Of a DNA stretch of 64,000 bases, positions 15,822 through 24,208 are shown one piece after another. The position numbers and the translations under genes were made by a program. Location of the stretch: assembly GCF_946479885.1 (NCBI RefSeq), contig NZ_CAMLHM010000016.1:1-64000 (forward strand). The letters are read 5' to 3'. Every line of letters begins with the position of its first letter. Positions within the stretch are counted from its first letter, which is position 1. The DNA comes from an uncultured Devosia sp. GTDB taxonomy: Bacteria; Pseudomonadota; Alphaproteobacteria; Rhizobiales; Devosiaceae. The notes under the pieces were generated by a model. That model was not told the origin of the DNA. It worked only from the letters and a program-made list of their open reading frames with translations, and made no database searches.

Positions 15822-16702
15822 ACAGTCGGGTCCTGGTCGTCGGTGACGTGATGACCGATGTCATCGTCGTTCCCGAAGGCCCCATCGTCAAAGGCAGCGA
15901 CCGCCGGGCCACCGTTCGGAGCAGGCCGGGTGGTTCGGGCGCCAATCAGGCCGTGTGGCTGGGTGCCATGGGTGCCGACGTGGTGTTCGCAGCCCGGGTC
16001 GGCGCCGACGACAAGGCGATGTATGAGAATTACTTCCGCGGGCTGGGCGTCGTGCCGGTGCTGGCCGGAGACCGCGAGCAGCCCTCGGGCGTCCTCGTCA
16101 CCATCGTCGATCCGGACGGCGAGCGCAGCTTCCTCACCGATCGCGGCGCCAATCTCAACCTGTCGCCTGATGACCTCAATGCGAGCCTGCTCGACGATAT
16201 CGGCATGGTCATGGTCTCGGGCTACAGCTTCTTCGCCCCCGGTCCGCGCGCCGCGGTGCAGGGCCTGTTTACCGCGGCGCGAGCCCGCGGCATCGCCGTT
16301 GCGGTCGATCCGGCCTCAGTCGGATTCCTGGTGGAAGTTGGTGCTGCGCAATTCCTCGACTGGACCTCCGGCGCCGACTGGATCTTCTCCAATGAAAGCG
16401 AAGCTGAAGCGCTGACCGGAATTGTCGGCTACGAAGCGCAGATGAGAGCGCTGGGTGAGCGCTTTGGCACCGTGCTGATCAAGCGCGGGCGGCTGGGCGC
16501 GGCACTGGGCGGTGGTGACGGCGTCCGCGTCCTGCTGCCGGCGCCTGAGGTGAGGGTGGTCGACTCCACAGGCGCCGGCGACGCCTTCGCGGCTGGTTTC
16601 ATTGCCGCGCATCTGGCCGGGGAAAACGAGGCGACCGCATTGGCAAAGGGCATCGCCGCGGGGGCGAAGGCCGTGCAGTCGATTGGCGGGCAGCCAGGCT
16701 AG
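15818..16702 (+). CDS. PfkB-family carbohydrate/nucleoside kinase, probably pseudouridine kinase
   Basis: 294 residues of the ribokinase/PfkB fold. N-terminal signature GGSGANQAVWLGAMG (about 38-52) and C-terminal DSTGAGDAFAAGF with the catalytic Asp (about 248-260). Coupled to psuG by a 4-bp overlap, so it most likely phosphorylates pseudouridine to the PsuG substrate (PsuK role). Sequence alone cannot exclude another nucleoside or sugar. Confidence 0.88.
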   Translation: MNSRVLVVGDVMTDVIVVPEGPIVKGSDRRATVRSRPGGSGANQAVWLGAMGADVVFAARVGADDKAMYENYFRGLGVVPVLAGDREQPSGVLVTIVDPDGERSFLTDRGANLNLSPDDLNASLLDDIGMVMVSGYSFFAPGPRAAVQGLFTAARARGIAVAVDPASVGFLVEVGAAQFLDWTSGADWIFSNESEAEALTGIVGYEAQMRALGERFGTVLIKRGRLGAALGGGDGVRVLLPAPEVRVVDSTGAGDAFAAGFIAAHLAGENEATALAKGIAAGAKAVQSIGGQPG

Positions 16703-16762
16703 GGACGGGGGTCCCATTGTCGTGCAGAACTCGGTGCGCGCTGCGCCACGAGTGGAGCCCAT

Positions 16763-16814
16763 CCTCCCCCGCCTGCGGTGGAGGGGGACCGCCGAGAGGC
16801 GGTGGAGGGGGGTG
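16763..16814. repeat. GC-rich palindromic element, left half
   Basis: Contains GAGGGGGACCGCCGAGAGGC followed by GGTGGAGGGGGG. The stem CCGCC-GAGA-GGCGG is flanked by CCTCCCCC/GGGGGG. An inverted counterpart lies at 16855-16910, and the whole 148-bp stretch is roughly symmetric about 16838, where GGACAA-CAT-TTGTCC forms the centre. Confidence 0.65.
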
Positions 16815-16854
16815 CCCCCCTCGATGTTCGGGACAACATTTGTCCTGCGCGTGA

Positions 16855-16910
16855 GACTCCCCTCTCCACCACGCTTCGCGTGGTCCCCCTCTCCCGTAAA
16901 CGGGAGAGGA
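16855..16910. repeat. GC-rich palindromic element, right inverted half
   Basis: Reverse complement reads CTCTCCCGTTTACGGGAGAG then GGGGACCACGCGAAGCGTGG and TGGAGAGGGG, matching the layout of 16763-16814. This type of paired palindrome (two hairpins, mirrored) resembles intergenic mosaic elements reported in rhizobia. Confidence 0.6.
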
Positions 16911-16961
16911 ATGACCGCGGCACGCCTTCAGCAAGAATTTCGCACTGCTCCAAAAACCGGC

Positions 16962-17022
16962 ACCCCGAGACGGCTTCCGTCTCATGTTTTTGTTTACTCA
17001 GGGGCGAAAGCCGTCTCGGGGT
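16962..17022 (+). terminator. Terminator hairpin nested in a longer 15-bp inverted repeat
   Basis: GAGACGG-CTT-CCGTCTC (16967-16983) followed by ATGTTTTTGTTT looks like a terminator for transcripts from psuG and the kinase gene. The left arm is also part of a perfect 15-bp inverted repeat, ACCCCGAGACGGCTT (16962-16976) with AAGCCGTCTCGGGGT (17008-17022). The two pairings exclude each other, so a switch is conceivable. Confidence 0.55.
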
Positions 17023-17205
17023 CCGCCCGTTGCCATCTTGGCATACGGCCCGTTGCTGCCCTCTTGGGCATGCGACCACGACAACCCGGCGGCGCCTGCG
17101 CTCGCCAGGCGGCGCCTTTGCACGCCGCCGCAATTCCAACCCATGCGCAAGCCAGCTTGCCCGGCCCGGCCACGGCGTGGCACACCATCAACGCGGAGAC
17201 ACCAC

Positions 17206-17688
17206 ATGAAGCGCTTGCTTGCCCTATTCGCTACCAGCCTCGTCCTGACTGCCCCCGCTTTTGCCGACGGCAAGGTCTATGTGCAGTTGCCCGACCTGAC
17301 CGGCTTCAGCGGGGCCGAGGCCGAGACCTTCCTCAACGAAGTGGTGCTCGCCAATGTCGTCTCGTCCAACTGCGAGGACTTTGCCGTCACCGACGAGGAA
17401 TGGTCGCTGCTGACCGACTCGGCCGATATCCTGGCGCGTGGACAACTGCGCCTCAGCGTCGATGACTATGATAGCCAGTACTACGGGCCGGCCTTCGATG
17501 CGCTCGATCAGGCCGATGCCTGTGCCACACACGGGCCGCAGGTGCAGCCTGTTATCGACAAGCTCGTCGAGCTGGGCGGCGCGCGCGAGGCGCTGCCCGA
17601 TCAGGATGCCGCCTACCAGGCCGAGCAGGCCCGCCAGTTGGGGTGGGACGCGATGGCCCTAACACCAGGAAAGACCAAGAAAAAATGA
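17206..17688 (+). CDS. Hypothetical periplasmic protein
   Basis: 160 residues with a signal peptide (MKRLLALFATSLVLTAPAFA, cleavage after AFA). The mature part is acidic, mostly helical in appearance, with two Cys (in SSNCEDF and ADACATH) that could form a disulfide, and ends in Lys-rich GKTKKK. No family recognised. GGAGA lies seven bases before the ATG. It overlaps the DUF1304 gene by four bases, so they are co-translated. Confidence 0.75.
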   Translation: MKRLLALFATSLVLTAPAFADGKVYVQLPDLTGFSGAEAETFLNEVVLANVVSSNCEDFAVTDEEWSLLTDSADILARGQLRLSVDDYDSQYYGPAFDALDQADACATHGPQVQPVIDKLVELGGAREALPDQDAAYQAEQARQLGWDAMALTPGKTKKK

Positions 17689-18047
17689 GCGTCGTCGCTA
17701 TCATCCTCGTCGCCCTCGTGGCGCTGCTGCACGTCTATATCCTCGTCCTCGAAATGTTCTTGTGGACCGCGCCGCAAGGTCGGAAGGCTTTTGGCTCCAC
17801 GCCGGAATTCGCCGAGCAGACCAAGGTGCTGGCGGCCAATCAGGGGCTCTATAACGGATTTCTCGCGGCGGGCCTGATCTGGTCGCTGCTGCATCCGCAG
17901 CCGGAATTTGCCTGGCAGATCGCCATGTTCTTCCTGGCCTGCGTGGCCGTGGCCGGCATCTATGGCGCAGCCACGGCCAGCCGGAAGATCATCTTCGTCC
18001 AGACCGTGCCGGCTGTTATCGCCATGCTGGCGGTGATGTATTTGTAG
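17685..18047 (+). CDS. DUF1304 family integral membrane protein
   Basis: 120 residues with four hydrophobic segments. Family features include LHVYILVLEMFLW near the N-terminus, a loop with KVLAANQGLYNGFLAAGL, and a C-terminal VQTVPAVIAMLAV segment. The function of DUF1304 proteins is unknown. Start ATG at 17685 overlaps the upstream stop (ATGA). Confidence 0.88.
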   Translation: MSVVAIILVALVALLHVYILVLEMFLWTAPQGRKAFGSTPEFAEQTKVLAANQGLYNGFLAAGLIWSLLHPQPEFAWQIAMFFLACVAVAGIYGAATASRKIIFVQTVPAVIAMLAVMYL

Positions 18048-18050
18048 CCC

Positions 18051-18239
18051 ATGCCGTCGCTCGAGGAGGTCGAAGCGACCGTTCAGAGGATGGAGCAGCG
18101 CTACGGCGGCTCCATCCATTTTGCGGCGTACAGGGCTGTGTGCCTGCGGTTTGAAGTCGATCTGGATGATCGGCGCGACCTCGCCTTGGCCAAGTCCGCC
18201 GCGCTTATGCTGATCAAACAGCTCGAAGGCGAGGTCTAG
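18051..18239 (+). CDS. Small hypothetical protein
   Basis: 62 residues beginning MPSLEEVEATVQRMEQRYGG, three bases after the DUF1304 stop. Amphipathic, acidic and probably helical, with one Cys. No motif recognised. Its end overlaps the convergent peptidase gene by four bases. It is probably real given the operon spacing and codon pattern, but short. Confidence 0.5.
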   Translation: MPSLEEVEATVQRMEQRYGGSIHFAAYRAVCLRFEVDLDDRRDLALAKSAALMLIKQLEGEV

Positions 18240-19630
18240 CCGGCCAGGCTTGCCAGAACCCGCACCCAGCTGCGGATGCCGCGGTGGTAGCTGTCGAGGT
18301 CGTACTTTTCGTTGGGCGAGTGGATCTGGTCGTCCACATGGGCGAAGCCGATCAACAGGGTATCGAGCCCCAGGATGCGCTTGAAATCGCCGGCCACCGG
18401 GATCGAGCCGCCCGAGCCGGTGATGACCGCCTGCTTGCCCCATTCACCCGATAGCCCGGCCAGCGCCTGGCGCAGATGCACGCCGTCCGATGGTACGGTG
18501 ATGGCCGGCGAGCCGCCATGAGCGTGGAATTTGACCGAGCAGTCCGCCGGGATCATGGCCTCGACATGCTTGCGGAACGCCGCGCGGATCTTGTCGGGCT
18601 GCATGCCTGAGACCAGCCGGAACGAGATCTTGGCGCTGGCCTTGGCCGGGATCACGGTCTTGAAGCCGTCGCCGGTATAGCCGCCGATCATGCCGTTGAT
18701 CTCGCAGGTCGGCCGGGCCCATAGCATTTCGAGCACGGAGCGGTCCTGTTCGCCGGCGGGTATCGAGAGACCCGCTTCGCCCAGGAACCTGGCCTGGTCG
18801 AAACCGAGACCCGCCCACTGTGCCTTGAGTTCGGGGCTGATCTCGGCCACGTCGTCGTAAAAGCCTGGCAGGGTCACGCTGCCGTCGGGGGCGCGCAGGC
18901 TGGCGATAATCTCTGATAGCAGCTGGTTGGGGTTGCGCGCCGCATTGCCGAACATGCCCGAATGAAGGTCCTTGTCAGCGCAGGTGATCTCGATCTCCTC
19001 GGCGACGAGGCCGCGCAGCATGGTGGTGATCGAGGGGGTCTGGCGGTCCCACATGTCGGTGTCGCAGACCAGCGCGATATCGGCGGCGGCCAGTTCGGCG
19101 CGGTTGGCCTCCATGAAGGGCGGCAGGTTCTTGCCGCCGCTCTCTTCCTCGCCCTCCAGCATCAGCGAGACCTTGACCGGCAAGCCGCCGGTCACCGTCT
19201 TCCAGGCGCGGCAGGCTTCGATGAAGGTCAGCATCTGGCCCTTGTCGTCGGAGGCGCCGCGCGCCACGATGATCTTGCGGCCCTGCGCGTCGGTCTTGAG
19301 CACCGGCTCGAACGGGTCGGTGTGCCAGAGATCAAGCGGGTCGACGGGCTGCACGTCATAATGGGCGTAGAACAGCACATGCGGGCCGGCCTGTTCGGGG
19401 CCATGCGCCACAACGACGGGGTGGCCCGGCGTGGGGCGCGCCGCCGCATCAAAGCCGAGGCCGTTCAGTTCGGCGGCAATCCAGTCGGCGGCGCGCAGGC
19501 ATTCAGCGGCATAGGCCGGATCGGTGGAGATGGACTTGATGCGCAGCAGCGCATAGAGGCGCTCGAGGCTCTGGTCGAGCCCGGCATCGACGCTGGCAAG
19601 GACGGCATCGAGTTGGCTGGTGGTGGTCAT
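18236..19630 (-). CDS. M20 family metallopeptidase (dipeptidase-like)
   Basis: 464-residue zinc-dependent amidohydrolase. Metal/catalytic motifs: LFYAHYDVQPVDP (His and Asp), ARGASDDKGQML (bridging Asp), MLEGEEESGGKN (catalytic and metal Glu), VCDTDMW, and a late His in IGFAHVDDQIHSPNE. A dimerisation (lid) domain spans about 205-360. The closest general pattern is the ArgE/DapE/CNDP-like dipeptidases. No signal peptide, so cytosolic. Divergent from the GntR gene at 19780, which may control it. Confidence 0.92.
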   Translation of the reverse strand: MTTTSQLDAVLASVDAGLDQSLERLYALLRIKSISTDPAYAAECLRAADWIAAELNGLGFDAAARPTPGHPVVVAHGPEQAGPHVLFYAHYDVQPVDPLDLWHTDPFEPVLKTDAQGRKIIVARGASDDKGQMLTFIEACRAWKTVTGGLPVKVSLMLEGEEESGGKNLPPFMEANRAELAAADIALVCDTDMWDRQTPSITTMLRGLVAEEIEITCADKDLHSGMFGNAARNPNQLLSEIIASLRAPDGSVTLPGFYDDVAEISPELKAQWAGLGFDQARFLGEAGLSIPAGEQDRSVLEMLWARPTCEINGMIGGYTGDGFKTVIPAKASAKISFRLVSGMQPDKIRAAFRKHVEAMIPADCSVKFHAHGGSPAITVPSDGVHLRQALAGLSGEWGKQAVITGSGGSIPVAGDFKRILGLDTLLIGFAHVDDQIHSPNEKYDLDSYHRGIRSWVRVLASLAG

Positions 19631-19722
19631 GCGGCTGATTCCCTATTTGCCGCTACACTCGCCGCCGTCAGCGCCCCTGTCCAGCACCGGTTGCCCTGCG
19701 GCTTCGGGTCGGATAGTTCATA

Positions 19723-19733
19723 TAGTAACACTA
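19723..19733. promoter_or_regulatory. Possible GntR/FadR-type operator
   Basis: TAGTAACACTA is a 4+3+4 inverted repeat about 50 bases before the GntR start and 90 bases before the divergent peptidase start. FCD-type regulators often bind short palindromes of this kind. Weak evidence on its own. Confidence 0.3.
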
Positions 19734-19779
19734 ATGCGGCCAGGGGGACTGGCGGCGCCGAACGGCAAGGGAGCCGCCA

Positions 19780-20559
19780 ATGGTCACACGCGAGGTGCCG
19801 GAAAGGACGACGGGCGATCTCATCGCCTCCATCGCCGGCCGCGTGCCGATGCGCAACCTGCACTCGCAAGTGCTCTGGCAGCTGGGCGTGGCCATGGTCC
19901 GGGGGGACTATCCGGAAGGCTCCATTCTCCCCTCCGACACCGATCTGCTGGCCCGTTTCTCGGTATCCCGCACGGTGCTGCGCGAGGCGCTCAAGACTCT
20001 GGCGGCCAAGGGCATGATCGAGGCCCGCGCCCGCATCGGCACGCGTGTACTGCCGCGCCAGCGCTGGAACCTGTTCGATTCCGATGTGCTGTCTTGGCAT
20101 TTCGAAGCCGGCCCGGATGTCGAATTGCTGCGGAGTCTCGCTGAGATCCGCATCGGCGTCGAAGTGGAGTCGGCGGCGCTGGCCGCCGTGCGTCGGACCG
20201 ACAGTCAGGCCGCGGCCTTATTGGCTTGCGCCGTCCGCATGGGCGAAGCCAGGACAGCCGAGGAATTTGCGCGCACCGACCTGCAGTTCCACCGAACCGT
20301 CGCCGAGGCTTCGGGCAACCCCTTCATGGCTTCGATCAGCGCCCTGGTCGAGCTGGCGCTGACCGCGGCGTTCACCATCAGCTCGCCGGTCGAGGACGAA
20401 GCTGCCATGCGGGGCACAGTGCGGGCCCATGGGCGCATTGCCGAGGCCATCATGGCCGGCGATGCCGAAGAAGCGCGCCTCGCCATGAAGGCCGTGATCA
20501 CGGAAGGCTTCGGTCGTGCCGCGGGCCGCATGGCGCAAAGCGAGCCGGCCAAGGCCTGA
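19780..20559 (+). CDS. GntR family regulator, FadR subfamily (FCD domain)
   Basis: 259 residues. N-terminal winged helix (about 25-95) with GDYPEGSILPSDTDLLARFS and VSRTVLREALKTLAAKGMIEARARIGTRV, then an all-helical FCD ligand domain with DLQFHRTVAEASGNPF and a late His (RAHGRIAEAIMAGD) that commonly bind a metal. FCD members respond to organic or sugar acids. GGGAG lies upstream of the ATG. Targets unknown; the divergent M20 peptidase is the obvious candidate. Confidence 0.92.
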   Translation: MVTREVPERTTGDLIASIAGRVPMRNLHSQVLWQLGVAMVRGDYPEGSILPSDTDLLARFSVSRTVLREALKTLAAKGMIEARARIGTRVLPRQRWNLFDSDVLSWHFEAGPDVELLRSLAEIRIGVEVESAALAAVRRTDSQAAALLACAVRMGEARTAEEFARTDLQFHRTVAEASGNPFMASISALVELALTAAFTISSPVEDEAAMRGTVRAHGRIAEAIMAGDAEEARLAMKAVITEGFGRAAGRMAQSEPAKA

Positions 20560-20570
20560 TCAGGTGGTTG

Positions 20571-21404
20571 CTAGACCCCGAGATGCTGCAAGGTCGCCGA
20601 GGTGAACTGACCATTCGCGGTGAGGCCATTATCGGCCTGGTAGGCCTTGAGCGCCGCTCTGCTCTTGCTGCCGAAGATCCCGTCGATCGAGCCGGCATAG
20701 TAGCCGAGTCCCGCCAACTTGATCTGGATGGATTTGAGACGGGCAATCGACAGGGACAACGGCGCCGAGGCGGCATCAGCGGCCGAAAGCGGCCACGGTA
20801 CCAGCCCCTGCACCTTGGCCAGCCAGTTGAAGCGATCCTGTAGCCCGGTGGTGCCGCCATTGATCCCCTTGGTCACCCCGTTGAAATCGCCGGCGTCGCA
20901 TTTGGGATTGAGCTTCTTCCAGGTCCAGAACGCGCAGGCCACCCGCAAAGCGTGTTCGGGGTCGAGCGCCAGGTCAGGCTGGGTTTCGAGCGGCAATTGG
21001 GCAATGGCGCCCACCTTCTGGTATCCATCCCGCCCGGTGATCTGGATGTAGCCCCGCCCACGATAGGTCCAGCCGTCGTCGGGCTTGGTATTGCCCATGC
21101 GCCCGCCATAGACATTGTTGGCCAGGGCGCGCGGATTACCGGCGAGGCCATTGGTGTCGGACAGTTTCTTGAACCGCGACGGCCAGACCACCATCATCCG
21201 CGCGGCCGAGTAGTTGAGGTTCTCCTCGCTGATTTTGAGGCCGCCCGATTCGTGCCCTATCTGCGCCAGGAAGAAATGCAGGCGGTTTTGCGTCTTAGAT
21301 ATTTCGTAGGTCGCCAGCAGCGCCGGCCCCTGCGCGGCAAAGGCCGCGATGCTTTGCGGGCTTGCCGACGGGTAGAGTTGGGCGAGCAGATCGGTGCTGA
21401 GCAT
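20571..21404 (-). CDS. GH19-type endolysin/chitinase with C-terminal peptidoglycan-binding domain
   Basis: 277 residues. The GH19 (lysozyme-like) domain spans about 1-215, with the catalytic-region Glu52 in QIGHESGG and Glu60-61 in SEENLNYSA, plus YRGRGYIQITGRDGY. A PG_binding_1 domain ends the protein (LGYYAGSIDGIFGSKSRAAL). Starts MLSTDLLAQLYPSASPQSI at 21404 without a signal peptide, as in phage endolysins. Lies 29 bases after the CHAP-domain gene on the same strand. Confidence 0.88.
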   Translation of the reverse strand: MLSTDLLAQLYPSASPQSIAAFAAQGPALLATYEISKTQNRLHFFLAQIGHESGGLKISEENLNYSAARMMVVWPSRFKKLSDTNGLAGNPRALANNVYGGRMGNTKPDDGWTYRGRGYIQITGRDGYQKVGAIAQLPLETQPDLALDPEHALRVACAFWTWKKLNPKCDAGDFNGVTKGINGGTTGLQDRFNWLAKVQGLVPWPLSAADAASAPLSLSIARLKSIQIKLAGLGYYAGSIDGIFGSKSRAALKAYQADNGLTANGQFTSATLQHLGV

Positions 21405-21433
21405 GAAGGTCACCTGAATTGGAATTGCTGCCG

Positions 21434-22177
21434 TCAGGGCACGCGGGCAAAGCCCAGAAGCTTGTCGATGGCGCCCAGCGTGTAGACGAATGAACCGACC
21501 TGGGAGGTCTTGTTGCCTTCGATGGTGCGGACGATGCCGTTGTCGTAGCTGTGCACGATGCCGATATGCCCCTTCCAGCTCGAGGGTGCCTGCCGCCACC
21601 AGACGATGATGTCGCCGGGGATCGGCAGATGGGTGCTGTCCGGCTGGACCGCCCAACCCTTGGTCTTGAGCTGATCGAGAATGTTCCTGGCGCCAACCGA
21701 GTATTTGAACGGCATGGGCTGGCCGGACGTCGCAAAACAGAAGCTGACAAAGCCGGCACACCAGTCATTGGGCGTCCCGACGATGCCGTTGAGATATCGG
21801 GCGACATGGGGGCCCATATTGTTGCCGCCGACCTCGCCATGACCGGCATTCATCTCGTTGACTGCCACGGCGAGTGCCGCCCGGGCAGTGGCCGAGCCGC
21901 CGGCTGGCACATTGGGGGCGCCGCCGCCGGCCGAGGCAGGTGTCGGGGTCTGTCCGAGCCGATTGGCGATGGCCCAGCCCGTTACGGGGCCAACCACGCC
22001 ATCCACGACCAGCGGGCGCCCCAGGCTGTCCACATTCTGCATCTGGAAGGCCTTGACGGCCCGCCGCAGGTTATCGTCGAACGCGTTGATGGAGCTGCCG
22101 GCAAAGTACCCCAGTTGCTTGAGGTCGCGGCCCAGCTTGGCCACGCCGGGTCCTGTGTCTCCAAACCGGATCGTCAT
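21434..22177 (-). CDS. CHAP-domain amidase/endopeptidase with N-terminal peptidoglycan-binding domain
   Basis: 247 residues. PG_binding_1 domain at about 5-72 (GPGVAKLGRDLKQLGYFAG, VDGVVGPVTGWAI), an Ala/Gly/Pro linker, then a TIGR02594/CHAP-like NlpC/P60-fold domain with Cys140 (NDWCAGFVSFC) and His204 (GHIGIVHSY). It would cut peptide stems of the cell wall. No signal peptide. Domain order is the reverse of its neighbour: binding domain first. Together they look like a two-enzyme lysis or wall-remodelling cassette. Confidence 0.87.
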   Translation of the reverse strand: MTIRFGDTGPGVAKLGRDLKQLGYFAGSSINAFDDNLRRAVKAFQMQNVDSLGRPLVVDGVVGPVTGWAIANRLGQTPTPASAGGGAPNVPAGGSATARAALAVAVNEMNAGHGEVGGNNMGPHVARYLNGIVGTPNDWCAGFVSFCFATSGQPMPFKYSVGARNILDQLKTKGWAVQPDSTHLPIPGDIIVWWRQAPSSWKGHIGIVHSYDNGIVRTIEGNKTSQVGSFVYTLGAIDKLLGFARVP

Positions 22178-22410
22178 CGCCGCCTACCCCTCTTCGCCTG
22201 TGGACGAATGCTGTAAAACCGAGGGTGTTTGGCGCGAGCAGTCCTGGGCGCCCGTCAACCAAGTCGGGCGCTGAAGTTGCGATTATGTCGATCGGCCAGT
22301 TTACCCGCAAATACTGTATTGCCGGCGGGCAATGCTTGGATATTAGGGCCTTTCCGGATGGCCCGGGCCGCGGCGGAAAGGTTTATCGACGCTGTGGGAT
22401 AGTATCGGAA

Positions 22411-22486
<76 letters not shown>

Positions 22487-22542
22487 GTTCCGACGGTGTT
22501 GATATGGACAATAATCGGAACGAGGGCAAGAGCTGGTCGGCA

Positions 22543-23565
22543 CTAAACCTTGCCGATGGCGATGAGGCTGCGGGCGGTGTCCACGGCGGCCTCGGTCGCC
22601 CCGGTCAGCGGCCGTCCCAGGCGATTGCTGGCGCGGCTGCCGTTGACGCGCTTGGGCTTGCCCAGCTCATGCAGATTGTCGCGTATATCGCGATCCAGCG
22701 GCGCCATGAGCCGCACAATCCAGTCCGGCACGTTGCGGGTCGGGATACGCCTCTCGGGGAAGGCGGCCTTGAGGCGCTGCCCCAGTTCGCCCATGAACAG
22801 GGTCTCGACCGACGCAATGCAGCGCTCGCCGGCGGCGGCTGGGTTAGTCAGGGCATCCACGTGCAAGGCGGCGACGTCGCGGACATCGACAATGGCGAAC
22901 GAAAGGCGCGGCGCGGCGGGTAGCTTGCCGTCAAGCAGGCGCTTGACCAGGATCGATGAGGTGCCTTCGTCGTCGTCGAGCAACGGCCCCAGAATGGCTG
23001 CGGGATTGATCACCGCCAGGCTGTCGTGCCGGCCGGCCGCATCGACCAGGCGCCAGGCTTCCCGCTCGGCCAGCGTCTTGGACCGGGCATAGGTGCCGGT
23101 TTGGTCGCTGGCAACCTCGGTCCAGTCGGCCTCCGTCAATTGGCGGGAATAGTCGCCGTGGCCATATTGGATGGCGGCGGTCGACGAGGTGAGCACGATG
23201 CGTTCGACCGCACTGGCCAGGGCCGCTTCGATGGCGCGGCGCGTACCGTCGACCGCCGGCCGAATCAGCTCCTCGGGATCCTTTGGCGCACGCACGACGA
23301 ATGGCGAGGCGGTGTGCATGAGATAGCGGCAGCCCGCCATGGCCTCGTGCCAGCCTTTGTCGCTGAGCAGGTCGAGCGCCACGAAATCGAGTCGCGAGAC
23401 GTCGGCGCCGTGGCGAGCAAGGGTTGCGCGCACCTTGTCGGCTCTGGCCAGATTGCGCACACTGCCTCGGACGGTGTAGCCAGCGTCCAGCAGCTGGAGG
23501 GCGACGTGTCCTCCAAGAAAGCCCGATATGCCGGTCAGCAGGACGCGATCAGAGGTCGAAATCAT
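22543..23565 (-). CDS. NAD(P)-dependent extended SDR (dihydroflavonol reductase-like)
   Basis: 340 residues. Glycine motif [17 protein letters not shown] at the N-terminus, [10 protein letters not shown] for cofactor phosphate, and the active site [10 protein letters not shown] with [13 protein letters not shown] (YxxxK). Extended SDRs of this group reduce ketones or aldehydes, but substrate is unknown. It is divergent from a TetR gene, with an ideal promoter and a perfect operator-like palindrome between them, so it is very likely repressed by that TetR. Confidence 0.9.
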   Translation of the reverse strand: MISTSDRVLLTGISGFLGGHVALQLLDAGYTVRGSVRNLARADKVRATLARHGADVSRLDFVALDLLSDKGWHEAMAGCRYLMHTASPFVVRAPKDPEELIRPAVDGTRRAIEAALASAVERIVLTSSTAAIQYGHGDYSRQLTEADWTEVASDQTGTYARSKTLAEREAWRLVDAAGRHDSLAVINPAAILGPLLDDDEGTSSILVKRLLDGKLPAAPRLSFAIVDVRDVAALHVDALTNPAAAGERCIASVETLFMGELGQRLKAAFPERRIPTRNVPDWIVRLMAPLDRDIRDNLHELGKPKRVNGSRASNRLGRPLTGATEAAVDTARSLIAIGKV

Positions 23566-23584
23566 GAGTGGTCTCCCAATTGAC

Positions 23585-23610
23585 TGAACGATATATACGA
23601 ATATCGTTCA
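23585..23610. promoter_or_regulatory. TetR operator candidate: perfect 10-bp inverted repeat
   Basis: TGAACGATAT, 6-base spacer ATACGA, ATATCGTTCA. It covers the -10 and spacer of the reductase promoter and lies between the two divergent starts, as expected for a self-regulating TetR switch. Confidence 0.8.
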
Positions 23611-23620
23611 ATTAGTTCAA
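23592..23620 (-). promoter_or_regulatory. Sigma-70 promoter of the SDR gene
   Basis: Minus strand TTGAAC (23620-23615), 17-base spacer, TATATA (23597-23592), overlapping the palindromic operator. Confidence 0.75.
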
Positions 23621-23636
23621 CCGAAAGGCGTGCGAT

Positions 23637-24203
23637 TTGTCGGTGACTGCGACGACCAAGGGTGAGGCGAAGCGGGACCGTATCCTGGAGGCGGCCCGAA
23701 AGCTTTTTTTGCGCAATGGCTTGCGCGGTACCACCATGGAAGCGATCGCTCGGGAGGCGAGCATTGCCAAGCCGACGCTTTATGCGCAGTTCCCTGACAA
23801 GGACAGCGTGTTCGTGGCCATTGTCGAGCAAATGCTGGCCGCCAAAATTGCCGCCTTCGAGGCAGGGCTCGAGGGGGACGGCCCCGTCGACATCCGCATT
23901 GGCACGGCGCTGGCCGCCGAATTCTCCGTCGTTGCCGCCACGGTGGCCGGTTCGCCCCATACCGACGAATTGTTCGCCGCGCATCGCCAGGGCGCGGAGC
24001 TGTTCCGGCAATCGGACGAGAAGGTGGCGACGCGTCTGGCGGCAGAACTGACGACAGCCGGCGTCGTCGACGCGGCCGCCTTGGCGCGCCTGCTGCTCGA
24101 CGCGTCCTTCGGGTTGGCGCAGAAGGCTATCGGGCGCACCGACCTTGGCGCCGATATCCGCCTGTTGGCGACAAGGCTGATCGGTCCGGCCCTGCCGCGC
24201 TGA
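23637..24203 (+). CDS. TetR family transcriptional regulator
   Basis: 188 residues. Helix-turn-helix at the N-terminus (KRDRILEAARKLFLRNG, then AIAREASIAKPTLYAQFPDKDSVF), followed by a helical ligand-binding domain with little conservation (TetR_C_7-like). The start is TTG at 23637, with AAAGG about eight bases upstream; a GTG at 23643 is the alternative. Probably represses the divergent reductase and itself through the 23585-23610 palindrome. Confidence 0.9.
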   Translation: MSVTATTKGEAKRDRILEAARKLFLRNGLRGTTMEAIAREASIAKPTLYAQFPDKDSVFVAIVEQMLAAKIAAFEAGLEGDGPVDIRIGTALAAEFSVVAATVAGSPHTDELFAAHRQGAELFRQSDEKVATRLAAELTTAGVVDAAALARLLLDASFGLAQKAIGRTDLGADIRLLATRLIGPALPR

Positions 24204-24208
24204 GGGCG

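Larger units (their letters stand above)
16703..17205. other. 503-bp intergenic region rich in inverted repeats
   Basis: Holds a paired palindromic element (16763-16910) and a nested hairpin/terminator structure (16962-17022), then a GC-rich stretch ending in the ribosome site GGAGA of the gene at 17206. Open frames here are not supported as genes. Confidence 0.6.
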
